Shown here: positions 25,911 to 34,815 of the stretch, in pieces
Position numbering within the stretch: position 1 is the first letter of the stretch
How the letters are laid out: every line of letters begins with the position of its first letter
Source: an uncultured Poribacteria bacterium
Lineage (GTDB): Bacteria; Poribacteria; WGA-4E; WGA-3G
DNA: 64,000 nucleotides
Assembly: GCA_951828385.1 (NCBI GenBank)
Contig: OX639973.1
Coordinates: 806,001-870,000, forward strand
Direction of reading: 5' to 3'
Notes under the pieces: generated by a model
The model's input: only the letters and a program-made list of their open reading frames with translations
What the model was told of the DNA's origin: nothing
The model's database searches: none
Position numbers and translations under genes: made by a program

Positions 25911-27046
25911 CCCTCTATTGCAAAGGCTTCTAACGCTTCAGTATCAATGGTAACACCGATGCCAGGGGTATTGTCAAGGATGAAAGCTCCATCTTTGACG
26001 GCCGGTTTTCGGCTGGTGATTTGTCCCTTCATCTCATACGCGCCGGGGGAATGTTCCATGATAAGGAAGTTCGGGATCGTCGCGGAAAATTGGATGGTTG
26101 CGGCGATCGATAAGATACCACCGCCCCCGATGTGGGGTGTCACCGGAATGTTATAGGTATCCGCAAGGCTTGCGATGCGTTTCCCTTCTGTGATCCCCGT
26201 GCGCGCAATATCAGGCATAGTGATGTCGCAGGCACGGCGTTCAAATACTTCCCTCAATTCAAAACGGGTGCGCGTCCACTCTCCGATAGCGACCGACATA
26301 TCCAATGCCTGTGCCAATGCCGCTTGCCCGGGGATATCCTCCGGTGCTGTGGGCGACTCTAACCACATCACGTCCAGTTTTTCAAGCCCGCGGCCGAGCA
26401 GAATCGCGTCCGGGATACTGTACTGCGTATGAACATCTACCATCAACTTGACCTTAGGCCCTACCCGTTCTCGGACGGCAGCAACGATCTCCAATATTTC
26501 TGCCCGGTCTTGGGTTGCGTGAATTTTCAAACCACTGTACCCTTGTGAAACATATTCGTCCGCCTTAGCTGCTGCTGATTCTGGTGTTCCGCTCACGCCA
26601 GCGTACAAAGGTATCCTATCGCGATAGCGACCGCCAAGCACTTTATGCACTGGTTTCCCTGTCGCTTGTCCGATGATGTCCCATAACGCAATATCACACC
26701 CCGCGAGTGCATCAATAAAAAAACCTGTATAGTGTCCACGCTCCCGCATCGCTGTGAACATCCGTTGCCAGAGATATTCTACGTCAAACGGGTCTTGCCC
26801 CATCAGTATCGGACGACACAAATCCTCAACGATTGTTTTTGAGGTGCGCGGTGAAACCGGACTTTGTCCTTCGCCATAGCCGACAATGCCGTCTGATGTG
26901 GTGATACGCACGACCATTGTTTCGTGGTAGCGTGCGTAGATGCAACGCCATCCTTCATCTGGCAAGTAATAATTGTCTTCCTGTTGTTCTGATAGTTTCC
27001 CAGTTTGGAACCGGAGTGCGAAGGCTTCTACTTGTGTGATTTCCAT
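25907..27046 (-). CDS. enolase-superfamily (mandelate racemase/muconate lactonizing) enzyme
   Basis: A 379-residue enzyme with the capping domain (about 1-130) and a TIM barrel. Candidate catalytic residues, numbered from a start two codons upstream, are K176 and H178 (LKIHA), Asp206 with His208 (VDVHTQ), Glu232 (LESP), Glu258 (GEWT) and His307 (TPHIGGGG). This pattern fits acid-sugar dehydratases and racemases of the MR group, which abstract a proton alpha to a carboxylate held on Mg2+. D-galactonate- or mannonate-dehydratase-like activity is possible but unproven. ATGATCATG gives two starts; I use the second. Confidence 0.88.
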   Translation of the reverse strand: MEITQVEAFALRFQTGKLSEQQEDNYYLPDEGWRCIYARYHETMVVRITTSDGIVGYGEGQSPVSPRTSKTIVEDLCRPILMGQDPFDVEYLWQRMFTAMRERGHYTGFFIDALAGCDIALWDIIGQATGKPVHKVLGGRYRDRIPLYAGVSGTPESAAAKADEYVSQGYSGLKIHATQDRAEILEIVAAVRERVGPKVKLMVDVHTQYSIPDAILLGRGLEKLDVMWLESPTAPEDIPGQAALAQALDMSVAIGEWTRTRFELREVFERRACDITMPDIARTGITEGKRIASLADTYNIPVTPHIGGGGILSIAATIQFSATIPNFLIMEHSPGAYEMKGQITSRKPAVKDGAFILDNTPGIGVTIDTEALEAFAIEG

Positions 27047-27194
27047 GATCAAATGTCCTCTCTGACCTCAACATCCAAGATGGAATTCCTTGAACTTTTA
27101 CGTAAATAAACGTAAAATATAGAGAGACGGTTCACTTTTCTGCAGCAACACACCAAGACCTTTCATCAACTGCCCAGTCCTTCAAACGCGCATT

Positions 27195-29135
27195 ATGCCT
27201 CTATCACATTCGCATACGGATACGCCAAACCATGAGAAGATCACCGTGCGTACCATCCTCATATCGCTGCTACTCTTGCCGTTCATCTACAAATGGCACA
27301 TCGAATGTGAGGCACTCCGATACACCTTTCCAACATTGATGGCACCGTTCTACAGTGTTGTTTTTACACTGCTGGTCATCGCGATGCTCAACATCGTTGT
27401 AAAAAAATACGCAGCGAAGCATGCGCTGACAGGCGGTGAACTGATTAGCCTCTATGTGCTGATGTCTATCACGTTGCTGTTCATGTCCTACGATATGTTT
27501 CTGCCACTCGTCTCCATTATCGTTCATGCCTTCTATTTTGGCACGCCTGAAAACGAGTGGCGCGAACTATTTTGGAGTTATCTACCGGACTGGTTGACGA
27601 TCAATGATCCGAGTGTGCTTCGCGCGTTCTATCTCGGCGACGAGCCGTTTTTTGAGACCTATTATGTGATGAAGTGGCTGATCCCGACGTTCTGGTGGTG
27701 TGCCTTCACTTTTGCACTGATTTTCGTGATGCAGTGTATCAATGTGATTATCCGCAAACAGTGGACAGAACAAGAACGCCTCGTGTATCCGATTGTTGAA
27801 CTTCCGTATCAACTCGCCTACAACACAAATCGGTTCTTAAGGAGTCGAGCGATGTGGTGTGGGTTCGGCATCGCGTCCATTATCAGTCTTGTGAATGGAG
27901 TTAACATCTTTTTTCCCTCGATTCCAGCTTTCCCGAACAAGCACATACCACTTGACGCTCTATTTACTGAAAGGCCGTGGACGGCTCTTCTCCGTGGCGG
28001 GAATGCGATTATTGTTTATCCGTTCGCTGTTGGACTCGGTTTCCTGATGCCGCTTGAGCTGCTCACATCGTGTCTGCTCTTCTTTTTTCTTTATAAAGTG
28101 CAATATTTTGTTGCTATCCTCACCGGATTGGAGAACATCCCTGGCTTTCCTTATCCGTACGAGCAGAATATCGGTGCATACATCGGTATCTGCGCAGTTG
28201 CATTATGGGGTACACGTCGACAGGTTTGGCGAGCATTTCGCACAGCGTTTGTGCGAAAGCAGATAGCAGACGAAAGAGAGCCTATGCGGTATCGAACCGC
28301 ATTTTTGGGGATCGTTTTCGGTGGAATATTCATCATTGGGTTTGCGATGCGCGGCGGCATGGCGATGTGGGTCGCCGTGCTATTTTTTGCCGCACATTTT
28401 GCGACGATTGCGATCCCGTTGACGCGTATTCGCGCCCAAATCGGTTTCCCTATTCACTCAACAACTTTTATTGGGCCGCATCATAGCCTCGTTAGCATGC
28501 TTGGTACTCGGCGGATCGGCGCACGCAACTTAACGTGGTTTGTCCTCTTTTTCTGGTTTAACAGAGACAATCGGAGCCACCCGATGCCGCACCAGCTTGA
28601 AGCGTTTAAACTCGCCGAACGCGGTAACCTTGACGTAAAGGGGCTATCGCGTTTGATGCTTATGCTGACAGTCATTGCGATGCCGTTGTGCATCTTCATG
28701 CTGGTGGACACGTTTTTTGAGCTCGGTGTTAATTCTGGCAAAGTAGGCGGGCAGATTAACAGTTTTGGTGGACGTGCGTATCGTTTTCTTGAGGGTTGGC
28801 TCACTTCGCCCCAAGATGCAAACCCAGGGCATATCGCTGCGATAACGATCGGTTTCTGCGTTACGATCCTGCTTTCCGCTGTGCGCAGTCGACTCTTTTG
28901 GTGGCCGATCCATCCGCTCGGTTATGGTGTCTCTTTCCATCTCCATCTCTTTTGGGCGGCGTTTATCATTAGTGCCGTTGCGAAATGGAGTGTGCTAAAA
29001 TATGGTGGGCTTGGTCTCTACCGGAAAACAGTGCCGCTTTTTCTCGGATTGGCACTCGGTGATTTTGTGATGGGGAGTTTCTGGAATATCTTAAGCATTA
29101 TTCTTGATAGACCGACGTATACCTTTTATTATTAA
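27195..29135 (+). CDS. large polytopic membrane protein, DUF6785/DUF6784-like
   Basis: A 646-residue integral membrane protein with roughly 12-14 hydrophobic helices. Conserved-looking loops include LPDWLTINDPSVL (about 130-143), the REIVR-like WTEQERLVYPIVELP (about 190-205), and aromatic-rich segments near the C terminus (HPLGYGVSFHLHLFW). This matches my recollection of the DUF6785/DUF6784 pair, frequent in planctomycetes and poribacteria and often near sugar-catabolic genes. A transport role is a guess from topology. It lies divergent from the enolase-superfamily gene. Function unknown. Confidence 0.65.
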   Translation: MPLSHSHTDTPNHEKITVRTILISLLLLPFIYKWHIECEALRYTFPTLMAPFYSVVFTLLVIAMLNIVVKKYAAKHALTGGELISLYVLMSITLLFMSYDMFLPLVSIIVHAFYFGTPENEWRELFWSYLPDWLTINDPSVLRAFYLGDEPFFETYYVMKWLIPTFWWCAFTFALIFVMQCINVIIRKQWTEQERLVYPIVELPYQLAYNTNRFLRSRAMWCGFGIASIISLVNGVNIFFPSIPAFPNKHIPLDALFTERPWTALLRGGNAIIVYPFAVGLGFLMPLELLTSCLLFFFLYKVQYFVAILTGLENIPGFPYPYEQNIGAYIGICAVALWGTRRQVWRAFRTAFVRKQIADEREPMRYRTAFLGIVFGGIFIIGFAMRGGMAMWVAVLFFAAHFATIAIPLTRIRAQIGFPIHSTTFIGPHHSLVSMLGTRRIGARNLTWFVLFFWFNRDNRSHPMPHQLEAFKLAERGNLDVKGLSRLMLMLTVIAMPLCIFMLVDTFFELGVNSGKVGGQINSFGGRAYRFLEGWLTSPQDANPGHIAAITIGFCVTILLSAVRSRLFWWPIHPLGYGVSFHLHLFWAAFIISAVAKWSVLKYGGLGLYRKTVPLFLGLALGDFVMGSFWNILSIILDRPTYTFYY

Positions 29136-29220
29136 ACGGAATTAGTTGTTTGGAATAATTTCTGTTGGCATTCGCGGTTAAATCGTGTTATCTTATAACA
29201 TATCGGCGAAAGGAGAGCAC

Positions 29221-29792
29221 ATGCTCGAAGATACAGATATACGCAGTTTTTTTGACATTTCTATCACACATTTTCCCGATAGGAGCGCCAGATGGCTCCT
29301 GCAATACATAGAATACGTCCAAGGGTTGTTAGAAATCGTCCAGTTCTTCAAAAGGAGCGTGCAAGTAAGGCTGCGTTAGTGGATACGCTTGTAGAGGCGA
29401 TGTCTCACCTGAATGAACTTGATACAGAGCAATCTAAGCAGTGGGGACGTGCTATTAAGTATCTGCTGCTGTTGATACTGCATCGTCGTCCTGCTGATGA
29501 ACATCAAGAGTTGATAAAGTTAGTAGGTCAATATACCCAAGAGTTGGAGGTAGAAACAATGGCAAAATCGATGGCAGATGTTCTCAGAGAACAAGGTATA
29601 GAACAAGGTGAGACCCGGGCGAAACAGGCAGCTGTGCTCAAGCTGCTGCAGTTCCGATTTAATGATGTCCCAGAATCGGTTGCGAATCAGGTCGCCTCCA
29701 TACGGAGCGTCTCGCGCCTTGATTCGTTCTTTGAAGAGGTCTGGGAAGCAGCTACACTTGATAAGATTGATTGGCAGAACCGCAACAACTAA
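29221..29792 (+). pseudogene. Rpn/PD-(D/E)XK transposase-like protein, internally deleted
   Basis: The first frame starts MLEDTDIRSFFDISITHF and stops at 29379 after about 52 codons. The second frame continues from about 29350 to 29792 with a helical C terminus containing EQGIEQGETRAKQAAVLKLL and a final DKIDWQNR. These are the two ends of an Rpn-like (DUF4351-type tail) protein normally near 300 residues. The central nuclease core is missing and the two parts are in different frames. The gene looks dead; a short regulatory remnant cannot be excluded. Confidence 0.6.
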
Positions 29793-29837
29793 AAAGACGT
29801 GGATACTGTATCAGTTGGCAGAGTCTGCGTAAAAACC

Positions 29838-31286
29838 ATGAAATTATTCGTCTGCTCCCTCTTTATCACTTTGCTCATACTTTCACCGTCCTTCACAGCA
29901 GGGCAGAAAGTAACCTCTGCTGCCGTCTGTCTCTACCATCTCGCCAGCCTCTTGGATCTTGAGGTATCGCTTGAGCAGGTCGAAAACATCGTCGTGGAAA
30001 GAGCTCGGGGCCCTTATGTTGTCAATTTTGTCATCATTGACGTTGCCAGTAGAATCGGCATTGAGTTGCAGGAACGCGACCTCAACTACGAGCAGTTACA
30101 GGCACTTGAAACACCCGTTATCGCTTACCTTAAAACCTCATTCGATACCGAAAACCCTTCGGAAGCAGATACTACTGCTATAGACGATTTTGTTGTCGTT
30201 GAATCCGCAACCGAAAAATCGGTACGTGTGTTTGGCATACCCGGCAAATCTTCACAGGCGACATTCATTGCTCGCGATCGCTTTTTGAAGCACTGGACGG
30301 GACAAGTCCTAACGCTAAGACCTCCTCTCTCCGCAGAATCGACACAACTGCTTGAAGATATCATAAGTGGAACAACTGCCTATAACGCAAAATTTAAAAG
30401 CGGCGAGGTCGAATTCTCAATAACCATGAACCAAGCCGTTCAACAAAGGAAGAATGATCTTGAGCGTTTCCTGACATGGGGCAGGAATCTCCTGAGGCGA
30501 CCCGAAAAAGAGAAGGCGGAGAGCGAGTATGAAGAGCAGGGGTATTGGTATATCATCTATCGATTTGATGGCGATCGCCACTTTTACGATGTCAAGATGC
30601 GCAAAAAGAGGGAATTAAATGGAAAACCCCTCCGGAACTGGCACGACATGCACTTACAATATCGGGTGGACGGTAGAACGCTGTATTTCAGGGAAAATTC
30701 CAAGACGGAATGGCAACAGCAATCCGCACATAAGGGCAGACCTCCTTGGGGTGTAGACATACCATCGGATGTTTTTGAAGAACGGTTCAACCCTCGCCGG
30801 TGGAGTCGCCCACCGTGGGGATCTAAATTCACAAGAATGATTAATTTCTACAAACCTGTTGATGTGCAGCGGGTTAACGTTGAAGGAATACCACATTACC
30901 TTTTGACGCTGCAAGGCACAAATTTTGAGGCAACTCAGACCAACGAAATCTGGCTGGATCCACAGAAAGCGTACCGACCTACCCGCATTTTAGCGCACCG
31001 TAGATCCCGATCCCTTACCTCTACATTCAGAGAGGGACGTGATGGTAAGGTCACACCCCTACCGCGTGAAAAAATCTACAACCTTACTTCTTATACATAC
31101 CAGTTCGCACAATTTGAACCCAACATCTGGTTTCCGAAAACTGTTACTATGGAACACTCGTCTACCGTGAGTGATGAAGATAAACAACCCGCACCAGCGT
31201 ATCGCAGAACAACCATGCAAGTGCATCGCGCCGTTTTTAACATCCCGATTTCACAAAAAGAACTGGGCATAACCTCAGACAGATAG
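29838..31286 (+). CDS. secreted protein with C39-peptidase-like N-terminal domain
   Basis: A 482-residue exported protein. The signal peptide is MKLFVCSLFITLLILSPS, and the ATG at 29838 is chosen because it begins this signal. Residues about 25-165 resemble a C39 (bacteriocin-processing) peptidase fold, with SAAVCLYHLASLLDLEV, DDFVVVES and LKHWTGQVLTLRP. The catalytic histidine expected before VVV is replaced by Asp-Phe, so it may be a non-peptidase C39-like domain. The remainder (about 190-480), with NEIWLDPQKAYRPTRI and PNIWFPKTVTM, recalls LolA-like lipoprotein-binding folds. Not otherwise recognised. Downstream comes a CaCA exchanger gene. Confidence 0.5.
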   Translation: MKLFVCSLFITLLILSPSFTAGQKVTSAAVCLYHLASLLDLEVSLEQVENIVVERARGPYVVNFVIIDVASRIGIELQERDLNYEQLQALETPVIAYLKTSFDTENPSEADTTAIDDFVVVESATEKSVRVFGIPGKSSQATFIARDRFLKHWTGQVLTLRPPLSAESTQLLEDIISGTTAYNAKFKSGEVEFSITMNQAVQQRKNDLERFLTWGRNLLRRPEKEKAESEYEEQGYWYIIYRFDGDRHFYDVKMRKKRELNGKPLRNWHDMHLQYRVDGRTLYFRENSKTEWQQQSAHKGRPPWGVDIPSDVFEERFNPRRWSRPPWGSKFTRMINFYKPVDVQRVNVEGIPHYLLTLQGTNFEATQTNEIWLDPQKAYRPTRILAHRRSRSLTSTFREGRDGKVTPLPREKIYNLTSYTYQFAQFEPNIWFPKTVTMEHSSTVSDEDKQPAPAYRRTTMQVHRAVFNIPISQKELGITSDR

Positions 31287-31328
31287 CACTACAAAACAAA
31301 TCGCTGAATAAATGTATTTGAAACACAT

Positions 31329-31357
31329 TTGACTTTACTAAGGGTATATGTTAATCT
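31329..31357 (+). promoter_or_regulatory. candidate promoter of the CaCA gene
   Basis: TTGACT (31329-31334), exactly 17 bases, then TAATCT (31352-31357), about 40 bases before the ATG. The -35 is good and the -10 is weak. Confidence 0.35.
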
Positions 31358-31398
31358 ATTCTCTGTAATCGTATATCACGTTAAAAAAGGAGGGGTTA

Positions 31399-32799
31399 AT
31401 GAAAAAATATACTCTCGTTTGTTTTTCGATTTTTATAGTTGGTGTTTTTCATAGTTTAGTTCCACACGCCGTTTTCGGAGCTGAGGATTCCACTGCCGAA
31501 AAGGTATTTGAAAAGCATAAAGCAACACTCCAACGGACAGAAATTCAAAGTGTCTTGAATATTTTCAAAGCATCAAAGGGCTCTACACGCTTGACCTCGG
31601 AGGATATAAGGGAAAACCTGAGCCACATTGGTGCGGATCCAGAAGCCCTAAAAACGTTAATTGAGGATGCAGAAGTTCAAGCATTATTCAACGATGCCGA
31701 ATTTCAGGCTTTGCTTCAAGATCCAGAGGCACTTGAAGAACTCATCGGACTTGCCAATGCGGGTTGGATCGAACTTTTGGCTCGGACATTTCCGAGTCTG
31801 GTTCTTTTTCTGATAATCGCAGTGACGCTCTTCACACTCGGTAAAGGTGCAGATTGGCTTGTTGATGAAGCCGTTGCGCTTTCAACACGGTGGGGTTTAG
31901 GGAAAGCCGTTATTGGTGCTACGATTGTAAGCGTCGGTACCACCACACCAGAGGCGGCAGTCTCTGTACTATCTGCACTACAAGGAAAACCGGGACTCGC
32001 GCTCGGCAACGCCGTCGGTTCGATTATTTGTGATACGGGACTTATTCTTGGATTGGCATCCCTCATCGCGCCCTTACCGCTTAACCGCCAATTGGCTTCA
32101 CGATTATCAAATGTGCAAGTGGGTGCCGGTATCCTTATGGTAGCAGCGTGTTTTCCGTGGTCATCTCCAGCGAAAGTTTTTAGTGACGGGGGCGTTTTGC
32201 CGCAACTCGTAGGTGTTGTCTTCGTTGTGCTGCTGGGATTGTATATTTGGCAGTCTATTCGATGGGCGGGTTCGATGCCGTCAGATACTGAAGACACAGA
32301 AGACACACATGCCGAGGCCGAGGAAGGTAATACTTTTCGGATACTCCTTAAACTTATCGGATCAATCGCTATTATTGTTGTCTCTGCCCAGATATTGATT
32401 CCGACCGTGAGCGTCATGGCGGAACGCATTGGGGTGCCGAAACATATTATTTCAGCGACACTTGTTGCGTTCGGTACATCGCTCCCAGAATTAGTGACGG
32501 CAATAACGGCAGTCAGACGTGGACACGGTGAGTTGGCAGTCGGAAATATTATCGGTGCGGACATCCTGAATGTGCTCTTTGTTGCGGGTGTTTCAGCCGC
32601 TGCAACACAAGGCGGTCTGCAGGCGGATGGGCAGTTCTTCCAGTTCCTATTCCCCGCGATGCTATTTATTCTGATCGTCTTCCGATGCGGTATCTTCGTA
32701 TCGGGTGACCAGTTGAAACGTCCGTTTGGGATCGTGTTAGTTGCGACATGGCTTTTGGTGACGATTCTGAGTTATGTGCTTTCAATTGAGATGCATTAA
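31399..32799 (+). CDS. CaCA-family Na+/Ca2+ exchanger-like protein with periplasmic N-terminal domain
   Basis: A 466-residue cation/Ca2+ exchanger. The membrane part (about 130-466) has two inverted alpha repeats: GATIVSVGTTTPEAAVS with GNAVGSIICDTGLILG, and SATLVAFGTSLPELVTA with GNIIGADILNVLF. The first repeat reads GTTTPE where the second has the usual GTSLPE. An acidic loop (SDTEDTEDTHAEAEEG) separates the halves. Unusually, a signal peptide and about 100 helical residues (EVQALFNDAEFQALLQDPEAL) precede the first exchanger helix. AAGGAGGGG supports the start. The transported ion is inferred from the family. Confidence 0.85.
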   Translation: MKKYTLVCFSIFIVGVFHSLVPHAVFGAEDSTAEKVFEKHKATLQRTEIQSVLNIFKASKGSTRLTSEDIRENLSHIGADPEALKTLIEDAEVQALFNDAEFQALLQDPEALEELIGLANAGWIELLARTFPSLVLFLIIAVTLFTLGKGADWLVDEAVALSTRWGLGKAVIGATIVSVGTTTPEAAVSVLSALQGKPGLALGNAVGSIICDTGLILGLASLIAPLPLNRQLASRLSNVQVGAGILMVAACFPWSSPAKVFSDGGVLPQLVGVVFVVLLGLYIWQSIRWAGSMPSDTEDTEDTHAEAEEGNTFRILLKLIGSIAIIVVSAQILIPTVSVMAERIGVPKHIISATLVAFGTSLPELVTAITAVRRGHGELAVGNIIGADILNVLFVAGVSAAATQGGLQADGQFFQFLFPAMLFILIVFRCGIFVSGDQLKRPFGIVLVATWLLVTILSYVLSIEMH

Positions 32800-32802
32800 T
32801 GG

Positions 32803-32836
32803 GTTGTCAGTTACCGGTTATTAGTTGTCAGTTAAG
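32803..32836. repeat. dispersed CAGTT-type repeat after the CaCA gene
   Basis: Tandem GTTGTCAGTTACCGGTTATT and AGTTGTCAGTTAAGAGG units starting immediately after the CaCA stop codon. Same family as at 12562. Confidence 0.6.
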
Positions 32837-32951
32837 AGGATCAAATGGTTCTGATTTCCAGATTGTGGTTTTTGATAAATTTGTGAAAGTCTGTGATAGT
32901 ATAATTCCAAGTTTTGGTGAGTGTTCAAGAAGTTTCAAAGGAGGAACGATA

Positions 32952-34133
32952 ATGAGCAACGATCAATCACCTGAGAAAGAAGTCTATAGCGCGCCGGCGT
33001 TTGCTGATTTCAAACCGGAACTCGCAGCCCCCGGAGCCACACCTGAAAGACTGGAACATTTAAGGGAACACGGTTTTGTCATCATCAACGATTTTGTTGA
33101 CAATCCGTGGATTCCGACGCTTCGAGAGGCGGGTCGTCGCGTTACGCAAGCGTGCGCGCCAGAAAACGGCTACGATATTATCGACTGTTCAAAGGGCTAC
33201 GTTCACCGCGCAGGCGAGAATGAACCTTGGGCAATCCGAGGCATCATCCATCCGGCTTTCAAAGAACCCGTTTTCACTGAATTTTACGGGTCGCCAGATT
33301 TCACCGGCTTCGTCAAGTTGTGGTGCGGTGCGGAGCCTGAAGAACTTGTGATGACCAATATACTCCTCTGGTGCAACCCTCGTAAAAAAGAAAATAGACT
33401 TGGGTGGCATAGAGACACAACATGGTGGGGCACAGGGAAAAGTTACTTTTCACAAGAAGATGACCGTGGAGATGGCACCGAAGCCTATTCCGAGGAAGTT
33501 GAGCGGATCCGCTGGAAAGAAATTCAGGAGGACAACGAGAAACGCATTACCGATCGGAAGGGTGTGGGTATGTTTTTAGCACTCGCAGACGATGAATGCC
33601 ATGAACTCGTTGTCGGGAGCCACAGCCGGTGGCGGACCCCGCTTGAGCATGACGTGCTGCTTCCGAAGTCCATGAAGGATCAAGGTGTGCCCTATACGCC
33701 GAGTTGGAACGGTACGGATCCACTCCCTGGACAAGTCGCGATTCGACTGAAAGCTGGACAAGCCCTCATCCGTAACGGCACAACGATTCATACGGGACAT
33801 ACCGTGCCTGAGCGTGAACGTAACACGCTATCCATCGGTTGGTCAAAATGGGGCGGTCCCTCCGATGAGGAGCCAAAGGTCGTGGATGCGCGATTTGCAT
33901 GGCAGCTCGACCCCGCTGTCCGTGAGGCGCTCCCGCATGAATGGATGAAGACCGCCTGGGATCGCTGGGCAGCAAACCACAAACTCGGCGATAGGCTTGA
34001 AGATCGTTATGCTGGTTTTGACATCCAACGTATCAAGGCTGGCGAAGTCGTTGGGTGGCGAACGGAATTGGAACGTCAAGCTGCCGCTGCAGGCGACGCG
34101 TGGGAACGCTATCAAACTGTGTCGGAATCGTAA
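32952..34133 (+). CDS. phytanoyl-CoA dioxygenase (PhyH)-like Fe(II)/2OG oxygenase
   Basis: A 393-residue cupin-fold oxygenase. The Fe(II)-binding HxD is in LGWHRDTTWWG and the distal His in IHTGHTVPERERNTLSIG, with the 2-oxoglutarate-binding Arg probably in the same segment. The N-terminal helix LREHGFVIINDFVD is characteristic of PhyH proteins. AAAGGAGG precedes the ATG; a longer frame begins at the previous gene's stop and is rejected. PhyH proteins hydroxylate diverse small molecules and are highly expanded in poribacteria. The substrate is unknown. A strong terminator follows. Confidence 0.87.
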   Translation: MSNDQSPEKEVYSAPAFADFKPELAAPGATPERLEHLREHGFVIINDFVDNPWIPTLREAGRRVTQACAPENGYDIIDCSKGYVHRAGENEPWAIRGIIHPAFKEPVFTEFYGSPDFTGFVKLWCGAEPEELVMTNILLWCNPRKKENRLGWHRDTTWWGTGKSYFSQEDDRGDGTEAYSEEVERIRWKEIQEDNEKRITDRKGVGMFLALADDECHELVVGSHSRWRTPLEHDVLLPKSMKDQGVPYTPSWNGTDPLPGQVAIRLKAGQALIRNGTTIHTGHTVPERERNTLSIGWSKWGGPSDEEPKVVDARFAWQLDPAVREALPHEWMKTAWDRWAANHKLGDRLEDRYAGFDIQRIKAGEVVGWRTELERQAAAAGDAWERYQTVSES

Positions 34134-34148
34134 AGGCAGAAAATGTGG

Positions 34149-34175
34149 AGGCGGATCTTCGGATCCGCCTTTTTT
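34149..34175 (+). terminator. rho-independent terminator of the PhyH gene
   Basis: AGGCGGATC-TTCG-GATCCGCCT is a perfect 9-bp stem closed by a UUCG tetraloop and followed by a T run. It lies 16 bases after the PhyH stop. This is the best intrinsic terminator in the window. Confidence 0.9.
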
Positions 34176-34307
34176 GTTTTCTCTGAAGGGTTACGATTAT
34201 TGCCTGAATGCACGTCGCATTTGGTCGAGTACGCCGCAAATCTCGGATTACGCGGATTGCGCAGATTTCACGGATTTTAAGAGGTTCTAACAACAACAAT
34301 TGTGATA

Positions 34308-34787
34308 GCACCCACTACCTAAAGGTAGGGGCTTCGGCTTCGTAGACAATAGCAGTTTTCCAAAAGGTCAACTGTCTTACGCTGTCTCCACCCGTAGGCG
34401 ATTCCCTACAGGGTGAAAAATCCCCGTAGGCATATCGTGCGAAAAACTTTCACGGCTATCCCCGCCTACCTCTCTCCAAAATGGAGAGAAAAGTTGAAAA
34501 AGGGGGCAGCAATACAGCGTGCGAGATTTCACCTTCGCTCCGAAACTTTAAGCGTTAGCTGCCCGATACATGTTTTTAGTGGTGTCGCACTTCGCACCCA
34601 AGACCTTTTCTACAAGGTCGGTTAGGACTCTCTCAAGTGAGAGAGGTAGAAATCCTAACCAAGTGCTAATATTAATTATACTACATTTCTGTGTGAATGT
34701 CAAATCTATTTTGGCTTTCATACCTTTAGCCGTCTACATCCCCAAGCTAAAGCATGGGGCTTTGACGGGGGAGTGGTAAGCACGATT
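34308..34787. mobile_element. non-autonomous IS200/IS605-type relic (about 480 bp)
   Basis: Starts with GCACCCACTACCTAAAGG, identical to the low end of the TnpB element at 23061. It finishes with the matching hairpin CCCCAAGCTAAAGCATGGGG nested in CGTC/GACG (about 34731-34770). The TTATACTACATTTNTG stretch next to the hairpin is also shared (34676 and about 24390). The interior has several hairpins (GTAGGC/GCCTAC, CTCTC/GAGAG) but no tnpA or tnpB; a 70-codon frame at 34413 shows no TnpB motif. It looks like a deletion derivative that could be moved in trans and could still make an omega-like RNA. Confidence 0.65.
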
Positions 34788-34815
34788 AGAAACGGCACTT
34801 ACAATTGTTGGAAAA

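Noticed and set aside
31716-32564. Minus-strand open frame (282 codons) across the CaCA gene
   Set aside because: Composition is Ser/Thr/Pro-rich antisense sequence and the plus-strand exchanger has both alpha repeats.
34413-34625. 70-codon frame in the IS200/IS605 relic
   Set aside because: No TnpB or transposase motif; it lies among hairpins.
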